The notes under the pieces: generated by a model
Databases searched by the model: none
What the model was told of the DNA's origin: nothing
Seen by the model: only the letters and a program-made list of their open reading frames with translations
Shown here: positions 21,941 to 33,700 of the stretch, in pieces
Numbering within the stretch: the stretch's first letter is position 1
Layout of the letters: the number at the start of each line of letters is the position of its first letter
Assembly (NCBI GenBank): GCA_946803715.1
Contig: CAMPET010000003.1
Coordinates: forward strand, 447,010-492,259
Direction of reading: 5' to 3'
DNA length: 45,250 nucleotides
From: Beroe ovata
Lineage: Eukaryota; Ctenophora; Nuda; Beroida; Beroidae
Program-made: the position numbers and the translations under genes

Positions 21941-22089
21941 CCGCAAGGCTGCAAGTACGCTGACCATAATCTGACGCATGCGAGCCCGGCCACAAATTGG
22001 CGAGTACAGTTGACAGACGACAGTGCCAGCTGAGAATAATTTGCGGCGCGCACGATGAAATTCTCAACAGGGGCTGCAGGTTAAAATGA

Positions 22090-24047
22090 CTTCATTTTTC
22101 TTCAGTGAGAGGTAAGAATTCTTGTTGGAGCATAAAGTAGGGTTATGATCTCACTCAAGTTAACATCCCTTTTTATGATTAGTGATCTACTGTCAAAACG
22201 GTGACTTTTATCAAACAACAGGTCAACATTGGTTGAATCATTGGTATTATGTGATTTATTCTATTTATTTCTTATTTTCAGTTTAAACAGTTAAAACAGT
22301 TTTAATTCAGTTTTTAGTTTGTTTAGTGGCACAGCTGTGCAATCACTTAAGTTGATGTGCCACTATAATATAAAAATTTAAATTATTATTTTTATTATTA
22401 AACAACAGGTCAATAGTCCTGCCATTAACATGGGTAGGATTGTCAATTATCTGTTTATGCCCATATGACGATTTTAGCTGAATAAGTTCTCGTGAGTAGT
22501 CGTTTTGAGTCTCACATGGATGTTGAAATCACCCCCATTAACTATAGGTAGTCCCATCTCAAGCTAGCTGCCCCAAGGAGAGAGTGTAACCCTTCAAAAA
22601 ACTTCTTGGCAATGGGGCCTGTCCTATAGATAGGAATAAACAGTCTACTGAACAGTCAAGTGTAGCAGTGACAAACTCAAATGAAGTTATACAAGAAACT
22701 TTGATGTCACATGGATTATATCTGAGAGTAGATTTGAACACTGGCAGCACCCCACCCTTAGCAGCAGTTCTGTACTCGTGAATGATTGAACACCCATATG
22801 ACTTGATATCAGCAGTGATAGCATTGGCATGATCCTGGAAAGGCACATAGTATCAGCACATTTATTGTTAATACTACAGACATTCCAGACCATGATCTTA
22901 AGGTGGGATTGAGTGACCAGCTTGGGTGAAGTTAGTTTTTTGAGTAATATGTGAGCGAGGACTTCAATTTTGCTTGTTTTTCACAGTATGATAGACATGA
23001 GGATGAATATGCAGGATGGTTGAGATCATTACCTGTTTTACCTGCTCTAGAGCAATTGATACACTTATACGCAGATTCAACATTTACAGAGTCTTTGTGA
23101 GCACAACCATTAGTTTCTTGCACAAATGCCACAACTGGTAGATTGAGAACATTCCTTTGCATAGTGATCGAACCCTTGACACTTGTGGCATCTCTTTATG
23201 TACAGTTGATCATATACAGAACATGACAATAGACCATAAAACAGTTTGGTTTTTTCTTATTGCAATTCTGATATTATCACTGACCCTGATTATTGCTTGC
23301 TTCACATTGTCATTTGCTCTGACCGGGTTTACAGAGAGGATTTCAAACACAGATGCGTTACTTTTCAAACAATCACCAATGTAAGGGTTCTGAATAAGGA
23401 GAGTACTGTAGATTGTGTATCTGTTATTACTGTTGAGTTCTTTGGGGATACCAAAAACAGGCACTGTAAGATTTCTGTCCTCAGGTTCTCTTAGAAGGCG
23501 AGACATTACACCAGTGGACTTTAACTTTTCCTTGAGATCATCTCTAGCCTTCTGAGTAGGAAGAACAATAACAGCGTCTCCATTTTTGTTAACAAAATTC
23601 TTGTTAACTTGTATACCATTTTCAATGACAGTTTTTTATGATTGGAACCTTCCATTATAGCTTCTTTTCCAACCACAAGTAATGAATCGACCCTGTTCAT
23701 GTCTCCCCAAACGTTGCTTGACTGATGATGGACTTGTTAACTGCGTTCTGATTGAATCCATTCAAGAATGATTTAGTGCAAGTGTTGTCTGAAAAGTAAT
23801 CTCTTTTGTTGTCCTTGAGAGTGAAGAAAAATGCATGAAAGTTGATTTTACAAATAAGGCAGCAAACAGATTCATCACTAGCATTCTGGGCATTACAATT
23901 GTAACAAACCCCATCAGGACTTATATTTTTCAAGTCTTGAGTTGAAGTTTCTAAATCCTCAATAACTTCAAAGCTAGCAAGACTCCCTCCACTATCATGT
24001 TGACCAGGGTCACTATCCTTCTTCCCGGACTTGTCATGCTTCGTCAT
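22090..24047 (-). mobile_element. LINE fragment: ORF1 and endonuclease, decayed
   Basis: Read on the minus strand, 24047-23697 is an ORF1 start with a PHD-like zinc cluster (GVCYNCNAQNASDE, then CCLICKINFHAFF). After a frameshift, 23506-23213 continues (VPVFGIPKELNSNN). Zinc knuckles follow (LYIKRCHKCQGFDHYAKEC; KCINCSRAG). From about 22893 an apurinic-type endonuclease begins (MVWNVCSINNK) and continues through GGDFNIHV and NPTHVNGRTIDLLF to about 22375, resuming after a small insertion to about 22090. Several frameshifts and stops show it is dead. Domain order fits the CR1/L2 group of non-LTR retrotransposons. The reverse transcriptase of this copy is absent. Confidence 0.85.
22214..22414. 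repeat. Small insertion in the LINE flanked by 14-bp direct repeats
   Basis: The sequence aaacaacaggtcaa occurs at about 22214 and again at about 22401, and the LINE endonuclease frame resumes across the gap. Between them is an AT-rich segment with a small hairpin (gtggcac / gtgccac at about 22326-22363). Confidence 0.65.
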
Positions 24048-24349
24048 ACCTCAAATTTGATTGTAAAAAATTGTAAATTTGAAAAGTTTAGAACAAGCAC
24101 TAATATCAGGGCTAATGTCTTGGTTATCTTCTATCTGTCTTTTCCAGTATCGAGACTGATGATCTTCTGTATCTTGTAATTCTTCCTTGACACTACCTAT
24201 GTGATGACAACTGGTATGAGAATTGAGCTTATATTTCGTTTAACCACTTTAGAAAGTCAAGTGAAATCTTTCAAACTGTGAACTATAACTGTTAGCCCAA
24301 TAGCTCATGAAGAAAACCTCTGCTATCACTCCAATACTAATCATCGCAC

Positions 24350-25110
24350 TCAGGGCGTAAATTTGCTGATGAGTCTAACAACTTTAGGCAGATCATTCCA
24401 ATATTGCTTAACTCTTTCAGAAATGAAATTGCCACTTCTCGGGCAATGTGAAATATTCCTCCTAGCAGTCAAAAGGTTACTCCCTTGAGTTCTAAAATCT
24501 TCCTCCAGTTGCCATGATGAGGAGCTGGACTCCATAGTTGCACACACTACTCTAGCATCCGGGCCCATAAGTGCCTTATAGATATTCAACAAGACAGACA
24601 AGTCCTTGTTAACAACATTTCGGTTTACCCAAGCAATCAATCTACTTGCATCTTTAATAATGCACTTATTGATCTTAGAATCCCACTCAAGATTATCACT
24701 CATAAAGGCGCCTAAATCTTTCTCCTCAGAAATAACCTTTGCTTTCTTTCCAACTTGTGTGTAACTATTTCTAGGATTGCTATTGATATCAATATGCATA
24801 ACGTTACACTCGTTTGTATTGAACTTCAATAACTGTTTCCTCCCAATTCTCCGCACCTTTTGTATCAGCAATAGCATCATCTCGATTATTTCATTGACAA
24901 TTAGTTTCAAGTTATCAGCAAAGATCTTAGAAATACTTTCAGGTATGTCATTAATAAAGAGTATTAATAATGAATATTAATAATGAGTATTAATAAAGTC
25001 ATTGATAATGAGTATAAAGAGGGGTGGACCGAGAATAGAATCCTGCTCTCCCCCTGATTGAATGATTGTCAGGGAAGAAAATTCTCCTCTGTTAAGATTC
25101 TAAGAGATTC
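24350..25110 (-). mobile_element. LINE fragment: reverse-transcriptase C-terminal half, decayed
   Basis: On the minus strand the fragment begins near 25110 (EFSSLTIIQSGGEQDSILG), matching RT motif 4 (GxPQGSxLGPLLF). It continues INDIPESISKIFADNLKLI, where the catalytic FADD/YADD box is FADN, then KDLGAFMSDNLEW and finally ERVKQYWNDLPKVV, stopping at 24350. An AT-rich triplication of attaataatgag (about 24955-25015) interrupts the frame within the IND motif. It is 5' truncated and inactive. Confidence 0.88.
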
Positions 25111-26729
25111 TAAGTCCTAAGAAATTTCTGGTAATCACCTACGTTAAGCATACGTGGTTTGGTTGGTTTAGGAGTTTTGGAATTAGAATTAATACTGTTG
25201 TCAAACTCTTATTTACGATGTTATTGACGATTTTGTGATTTGGTTCCAATCCAGAACAACATATCAAATATCTGTCCCTCACTGGTTCCTAGCTTAACCG
25301 GCTTCTCTATTATATCTTCTTGTTCTTCAGATGGTTCCTGATACTATGGATCAGTTGCACTCCTGTACTAGTTCTTCATGCTGCATTCAGTGTTATAAGA
25401 TTCCCCTCTGTGACACCAGAGTTGTAAAGTTGTAACAATATAAAAGATACCTGAAAAATAAATGATATTGACGTATTATCGGAATGTCTCTTCCTAGCAG
25501 TCAGTCAGAATCTTGCTGGTGTCCATGGCTGCTTCGTGTTATTCACATGTATAGTTGTTCCTATCACACTCAATATGTTAACAGATATTTGACAATGTCT
25601 AGTTTGTTCTTAGCAATGATCAATGTGTCTGCTTTGTCGATATCAGTAAATTTTAGATTAATGCGTCAAGCGAAGAGAGCCTCAAAGTAGACCCGGGAAT
25701 TTCACTCAAGATTTCGAAGTCTGGCAAACGCGGGAATATGGATATCGGACACAAACTAAACCCACAAAAATTGCTGTGTTCTCGCACTCCCATTGATCGA
25801 TATTATATTGATCTCAGTATCTCCTAAAGTTAATTAATGAGATTAAACTCAAAAAAGGCATTTCTCAATAACGAGTTTTATATTTTCAATTTTAATTGCC
25901 CCAAATGAGAAAGAATCAGATTCGTTCAAAACAAGATAATGGGGGAAAGGAGGTCCCTACATCATCCGCCTGCAGGCGGAAATGTGCGCATTGAAGACCT
26001 GGTATTTGTTGTATTGTTGTTTACCCGTATAAGATGGCGCATGGATTCGGAATTTCGTGCAAAAGGTTACACATTTACTCATTAAACCGGGAGGGTCTGG
26101 TCTTTTCTCTACACGAGATTATCTCACCCCATGAGTTGTTAGTATTTTAATGTTAACGTGTGTTGCTCTGATTAATGAATCATTAGGCGAGGTCGAATTA
26201 TGGGAATCATATGACAGTCCTTCACCGTGAATGGGATATAGGAGAGATCAGCAATTAATTTTGACTGCCACATCTCCGATCGTTGTCCACCAGCCTCCGT
26301 GTTTCTATTTTCTTATTCTACCTCACATTATCCTCGTCGAGGTTGTTGAATCCGAATTTTCTAGTACCAGGAAGTAAGATAAACGATCCCTCAGTTGCCT
26401 GAACAATTTTGCTGGGACTGGATGTACCTAAGGTGAGCGGCTGCTGTGATGGGGAAGGATTTTGCAAAGTGGCCACAATACGAGCCAATGATTAACAATT
26501 AATCACACTTCTTCTTTGAATATCAGCATGATAAGTTCGCCTTGTTTTCGTCCCACTCAACACATTCCTATCCGGGTGCATGCTGTCATGAGCATTTGTG
26601 TGATATGTGGCCCGCTTTTTAAATTTGTGGTGTCCATGCATTCCATTGGAATGTTTTGGTCGTGAGCGCACGCGATCGCCGAACCGTTATAAGTTATGGA
26701 AACCCAACTTATTTGTTAAAATTGGTTGC

Positions 26730-26772
26730 TGCGCGGCACGCGCGCGCGCTCAATATTGAGCGTGCGTGCCGT
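26730..26772. repeat. GC-rich inverted repeat
   Basis: Arms of about 17-21 bp meet at caatattg (gcgctcaatattgagcg at the centre, extending outward through cacgcgcg against gcgtgcgtgccg). It is very CpG-rich in an AT-rich setting. Confidence 0.7.
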
Positions 26773-27278
26773 CGATGGAATCAATGTGATGAGGTAGTTT
26801 CTTACATCTGCCATTTCAGATGAGTGATTCCTGAGGGAAGAGTTTCCATGTTGGGCTGAATCTGTGGTAAGATAGCTCGACAGCACTGCCCGGTAAGGAC
26901 TTCAACTTCTCCTGCTCCGAATGATGTTCACTACTATTTGTCCCTGAAACATTGAGTTTGAATTCTTATCACGGGTGATATCATCGGTGCCCGGTATCTA
27001 TAATTCGGGTATCAGTACTACCTCTCCGATTTAATCTTTATTGTGTTTCTTAAACGGAATTATTGGTTGATCTATTTAAACTCAAAATGTGGAAGTCAAC
27101 TCAAGAACTCCCCTTTCACTCAAATATGAAGTCTTTCGATTTGACAATCCTAACAGATAATCTCTTATCCATCCATCGGGCGGAGGAGAACTCTTATCCT
27201 TACCCCGACTTCTCTCCCGTAATCTTCTCTTTCACTCTTGATCATGACAGTCGTGCTAACCGCTCAATCATTATATCT

Positions 27279-27301
27279 GTCGACCACTGACAGTGGTCGA
27301 C
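27279..27301. repeat. Perfect 23-nt palindrome
   Basis: Arms gtcgaccactg and cagtggtcgac are perfectly complementary around a single A. Confidence 0.85.
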
Positions 27302-29520
27302 GGTTTCCTCCGGTCACTGTTTCGATACTTCTAATACTGAACTTTACTCTTATAACGCCCTATATAAAGCCTATATGTATCCCTTTCTATCAAGTACAAG
27401 TGATTTCCAAATCCGTGTCAACTACAGTCTTCATTAACCTCCGTCCTGCTTTTGTATGGTTTATTGTATTTTCTATAAATTCAAATAGTTTCATACTCTT
27501 TAATTTTCGTCCTGCTACAGCTAGTTTATCACGATGACAGAATCTGCTAGACATAATCACGTGATGTCGCGACATTAATGTGATGTCGCAACTTAACTTA
27601 GTACACACGGCACCACGGTACTCTTATTAGGAAAATGCTTCATTCTCAAATATACTTCATTGAACAGGACATCGTGCAAAGTAAACGAGAAAGAAGAGAA
27701 AGTTACTCTGGAAAACATACGCAAACTAGCATCTAGGAAATTATGATTGAGCGTTTAATCTAGTGCATGGTTTAGTAAACGTCTTTGTCCTTTAATATGA
27801 AGGGCTGTTGGAATAATAGTTGGACAGTCTCCTCTAAACATGACGTCTCTCTACAATAAAATTCATATTATATATCATGTTCACAAATAAAACACAGTTT
27901 ATTGAATAGTCTTTTCTACTACTAAACTCTTTTCACTGCGAAACTTTCGTCTTTTACACACTTGCATAACTCATGTTTTAACTTTTGCATTTTAACTTAT
28001 TATCTTTTTGATATGGGGAGACAGTATGCTCTTGTCTAATTCTAACTCTGGGGAGACATTAGAAATAAATCAGTACACTCTTGTCTTCACCTTCAGCTAG
28101 ATCATATGTGGATATTAAGTGAGCTAGCTATCAATATCTTCGTCGACCTTCCCTTGAGACTCATAAATCAAAACGACGTTTGAATGTCAAGTAGATTATT
28201 TGACATCGAACCGATTCTAACTGATATTGTGTTTATTGCCATAGCTGCAGCCTGCTTTGAAATCACGGACGAAGATAATCAAGATTTGGCATGGCAATAC
28301 GCATTACTCTCTTTCTCTTACCACGCTATCCTGTAACGCGTCTATCCTTGGGTAAACATAGCGTAAAATATTGAAGATGCTACTTTAAATTGTGTCGCCC
28401 TTTTTTATACATAACACCTTATAACGTTGATGAAAGTGAAGACAAGTATATATTCATGGGTAAAACGGTGTATGTGACATTTCCATCAGTCCTCACTAAC
28501 CACATAAGCTTTCGTGTCTATCGATCGTCTGTTTCTTGATCTTCTCGAGTGTCCGGAAGTCTATACTCTGATATTGGCTTGTGGTCCTCTAGCACTTGCT
28601 GCTTTCGTATCATTTCTTTATTCTACTGTGCAACATCAACAAATATATGACATACATGTTACTACACCGGATATATTAGCCACGAGGTACATAATATGTA
28701 GTTTCTTCAGTAATTTTTGTGTGTGTCTATGTTCAAGTTCTTGGCGGAGTCAAGAATTGATCTGGATCTCTTTTCAGGGATATTTTCTATCGGAAAATCA
28801 TCTCTTGCATCCCTTAAATCCTCATCAAAACAACCAACTTTGGTTTATCAGTGTTTGTGTTTCCTCCGTCCTCATACAAATCCAACTCTATCATCATCTA
28901 ATTCTCTTTTCCTTACCTTGTCCATCTGACAACTCGTATGGTCCATCAGCTGAACATATAATTCACGTATAATAAATAACGTGATTCAAAATAACGTCAT
29001 TTTCGAGGCAATAATCTACTCGAAGAGCAAATGTTCTTGTAGATTATCTATTACTAAATCGCTTTTAGCTTCAATTGTTTATCAGCTGCTTTAAGAGTAG
29101 TTTCCAATGCACCGTAAACTTATGAGTACCACATACAGTTCGCGCCAAAATGTTAGAAAGTTCGTTGTAATAAGTAATTTTAGGAGTTTATGATAATAGC
29201 CAATGGAACAAAGATGATAGGGAGATAATAATAGAGTGAGATGGCGATAGGATAGACTTCACAGGGAACTACAAACTTGAAACCAAGACTACACTTTAAC
29301 TTAATCATCTTCAAGCTAACGCGTTCATCACGTGATATAAATCTAGCCATCCACGTTACTTCGGGTGATATAACGATCATTACTTTTTGGCCACATTAGG
29401 TCATCTTTCTGATGAAGGTTTGCCTTGGGACGTGCTGGAGAAACGTGATGGGGCCTTATTCCTCGTCTCTTGTGAAGTTTCTGTTGCCCAGCTTGTAATG
29501 GGGATGTAGAACCGTAGGCT

Positions 29521-29551
29521 ACTCAATAAGCTACGGTCCGTAGCTTACTGA
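29521..29551. repeat. Short inverted repeat
   Basis: ctcaataagctacg is followed two bases later by cgtagcttactgag, complementary apart from one position. Confidence 0.75.
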
Positions 29552-30718
29552 GTTTTTCACTTTGATGGATATGTGGTTCTAGAACAGATATTTACATCTG
29601 GTATACGTATAACGTATCCGACAAGAATTCAATTCTATATCAAGATAATTGTTATATTATAATCTTTGATGCTCTAATTCTTGAAGTATTAACATAACAT
29701 TCACCGTGTTTTTAGCGAAATCTGCATGGCACGTATTGAAAAATACATTGAGTTGCAGTTTCCTGCTTACTGTGGTGTACCATCTGCTGTGGCATAGCTG
29801 TCCCGTTTTCTCATTCTACATTTCCTCTGGGAATTCGCAATTCTGGGAATAACAATGAGATGATCATAGCCTATCATTGGGAAAATTTAAGTTAATAAGT
29901 TCATCAATACCTAGTATTTACAATTAATTATATATTGTGGAAAATCCTCGATTCCAGCCCTACTTAAACATGAATAATTATAATGCTGTTGAGGCGATTT
30001 CATGATTAGGTCCAATCATCATAATAATGGTACCTATTCCACGTTCTTCTATCATCAATTTCGTGTCTGAACTTTTTCAGAAGAACCGATAGGTGTTTGA
30101 TCATTCTACTAAAAAAATATGAAATATAACTATAGATATAAAATATAACTATAGATAACACATTGATTCCAGCTTTTTTGACATTCTGAAGACTACTTTA
30201 CAGTACTGAGAGTCTATGAACTGCCGACCCTTATCATGGTTTGATTGTCTCTTTTCCTCTACCGGTCTATATCATGACGAAATGAATCTACCGAGTAGAA
30301 TGTCTTTTTTCACCCTCATTGTCCCATAGCCACAAGTTTATATCTTCTACTATGTTAGCGATTTATAAGCCATAGAAACGAATATTGCTGATTGTGGTTT
30401 TATTGAAATTTATTTGAATAGTTATCGAGTTTGCAAATAAAAGAATCAAAATTGTTATCTTGTACTTACTTGCAGATGTGTATCAAATTCACATTTTAAT
30501 GAGGAATAAAACACAAAGTTCTTTGAACTGACTTATTTTATTATAGACCAGTCACCACGCTCTACACAATATATTCACATTTAATTTAGTAACTTTACTT
30601 CCGCTTACAAGATTTTGATTAATTCTACGTGAACCCAGTATTTACTAATTACCATGATATTGATATTGCGAGCACCCCAATACCAGCAATCATAACATAA
30701 TCATACCATAGCGTATTC

Positions 30719-33700
30719 ATGAATCACAGCGATCTTGAAGTTGGGGATATCATTGATGACGATGATGGAGATGATGAATGCACTGCTCTGGCATATACAT
30801 GCCCCATTTGCCCTCACAGCTCACTTGACATGTGTGAGTTCATGAAGCACTTGGGTACGTCAAAACACCAGTCCGCGATGTCACAGAGACAGCTTGCCCT
30901 CGGAGAGGGAGATATGTATTGCAGCGTGTGTATCACTGCTGTACACGGGTCCTATGATGAGCACTGTTCTACGAGCGAGGAGCACATCCAATTAGCACAG
31001 TCCCTGGGGCTCTGCTTCCCTGACTCTCCCAAACCAATCCTGAAGAAGAACAAGGGTAAGAGTAAGAAGGGCTCATCCAAATCCACTTCCCTCAACAACA
31101 AGAATACCATCATCGCCAGGAAGTGTATAGGGCTGTCACATTTGCATAAGAAGGAAAATGGAGAATGGTTTTGTGATGTGTGTTTGGAAAAGTTCACTTG
31201 CCCAATCGAGGTCCATTGCAAGAAGGCTATGCATGCTATTGAGATGATCAAGAAATTTGACCCCGAGACAGCATTCATGATAAAAACTTCGGCTTCGAAT
31301 GAGAAATTGCGAAAAAATGTGAGATCACTTATCTCAACGAAAGTTGAAGAACTATTCGAGGCTGAAAGAGAGACCCCGGGCTACCTGCGATTCTTACTTC
31401 TCCTAGATTGTCATGATAAGGACATCAAGAAGGAGGAAGTCTCAGAGGAGGGAACAGAATCAGCCACCGCCTCTAGGGATGAACATCTCGGGAACAAGGC
31501 AACTCCTGAATGCAATCCGCCAGAGCCGGAGTGTATCAAGGAGTCTGATGATAACTTAACGCAATTTTCTGATAATCAACCCCAGGATTCTCAGCGAGTA
31601 TCGGACGAGTCTGCTAATTTTTGTGAGATCGACTCCATTGGAGGTGATCAGATGGACAGTGTAGAGATGGTCTCGCTCTTTGAAGAGGAAGACCGCACCG
31701 CCTTCCCCACTGTGACATCAAAGTACACTGACATGGATGCCATTTCCCGGGAGACACCACCGCCAACGCTAATAGGTCTCAAATACCTGAGAAGAGCTGA
31801 TGGGTGTTTCAACTGTAGCCTGTGTGAAGTGAAGTACATGGGGAGCTCTCTTTCAGCATGTGTGAAGCACTTGACTCATTCTCTCCACTTGAGGAATGTG
31901 ATAAACACGCATTCCTCTCACCCTGTACCAGACTATCTGCTGCACATTAGGGGTGAGGATGGCAGGATGTATTTCAAATTGTTAGAAGAGCAAGCTAGAC
32001 AAATAGAGCGTGCTGAGAAATCGAGTGAAAGTGAAGAGGAAGCTGCACTGAGGAAAGGTTTGTGTTCTACACAACTTGATCTTTTGTAACATCAATTCGC
32101 GCAATCAAATGATTTCGTGAGTGAGCGGTCTATCAATCTATCATATCTTCATGTCCCCGTCAAATCTTTTAGTAACATTTTCTCTCTACTCTATTTCTCC
32201 TCTTGTGACATCTCTTTAAGTGTGGCGTGCCTCTAGATGATAATCCCGACTTCTTCGGTATGATGAGTATCGCAGAGGTAATGTTCACGGTGGTTTTACT
32301 TTTTTGCAGAATTATTGGGTGAATGTGTCGATGAATGTATTGATGGTGAAGGGCTAAAACCAGAACATGACTTGGTGAAGCTAGCGGAAACCTGGTACGC
32401 TGAGAGTCTTAGCAAAGGTAAGTAGACATCCTCTTACTCAACAATCACACTATCACTTCACACTAACGTCTAACAATGCTCCTGACAATATTTCACTGTT
32501 GTTGGTGCTCCTAATAATATGCTTCCCATTTCCAGAAATTGACAAGGTCAATATTGCCCCTGACCTCTCCACAACACCAGCCAGAGTACTGGTTGGTGTT
32601 AACCACATCACCCAAACTGGACAGCTCTCTTTCGTCTGTACTCTTTGCAACATGAAGTTTTCAATCAATGAAGCACGAGGGGAAAAGCACCATGTTCACG
32701 GACAGGTACACCGAAAGAAGTCCCTTATCGCGGCGTATGGTGAGGGCGTTGCTGCTTACCTCCAATCAAGAGCCGAGAAGGAGGGTTTTGTACATATGAA
32801 ACGCATTATAGACGAGGCTTGCGTAACACTGGAACGAGTAGAACGAGCTAGTGAGGGGCAGGAATGCAGAGCTGCCAGAGCACAATTGCTGGGTATGTGT
32901 TGAAATACATTTCAATATACAGTGAGTCATATCACTGATTTATAGGTTACCTATGTCAGAAACAACAGAGGTGTTGTCTGACTTGTGTATGATGTTCAGG
33001 TGTGGACATGTCTGACTAGGTGTTGTCTGACTAGGTGTTGTCTGACTAGGTGTTGTCTGACTAGGTGTTGTCTGACTAGGTGTTGTCTGACTTGTGTATG
33101 ATGTTNNNNNNNNNNNNNNNNNNNNNNNNNNNNNNNNNNNNNNNNNNNNNNNNNNNNNNNNNNNNNNNNNNNNNNNNNNNNNNNNNNNNNNNNAGGTGTT
33201 GTCTGACTAGAGGTGTTGTCTGACTAGGTGTTGTCTGACTAGGTGTTGTCTGACTTGTGTATGATGTTTAGGTGTTGTCTGACTAGGTTTTGTCTGACTT
33301 GTGTATGATGTTCATTGTTCAGGTGTGGACGTTGACAAGTTGTCTCCCATATCTGGGGATTGTGATGGGATGTTTGACATAACGAAAGCGTCGGAGGTGT
33401 TTATTGCTAACAAAGCAGCGTCAAAACAACAGTCCCTGGACTCAAGTGAACTGAAGTTCCCGGTCCCTGAAAAAGGTTGGTTTTTCGGTAATACTTGATA
33501 GTTATGCGATATTTTGATACTTTTTGGAACTCCTCTTTCTAATAGATGAGCGAGTCTCATCTATTAGCAATCTCAAAGGGGCAACAGGGTTTTATTTGAA
33601 ATGTCAGCGCAGAACGCTGCGTGTTATTGTGATAATGCTTGCTGTGAATATATGATTACGAGTGGGGTTTGAACAAGGTTGAGTTTTGATTGATGTGTGA

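Larger units (their letters stand above)
25111..30718. other. Gene-free stretch
   Basis: About 5.6 kb with no coding sequence I can support: short frames such as 27238-27537 and 28514-28972 have biased composition and no recognisable domain. It contains three short palindromes (26730-26770, 27279-27301, 29521-29551). Its right end must hold the promoter of the zinc-finger gene, but no TATA box or other element stands out. Confidence 0.5.
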
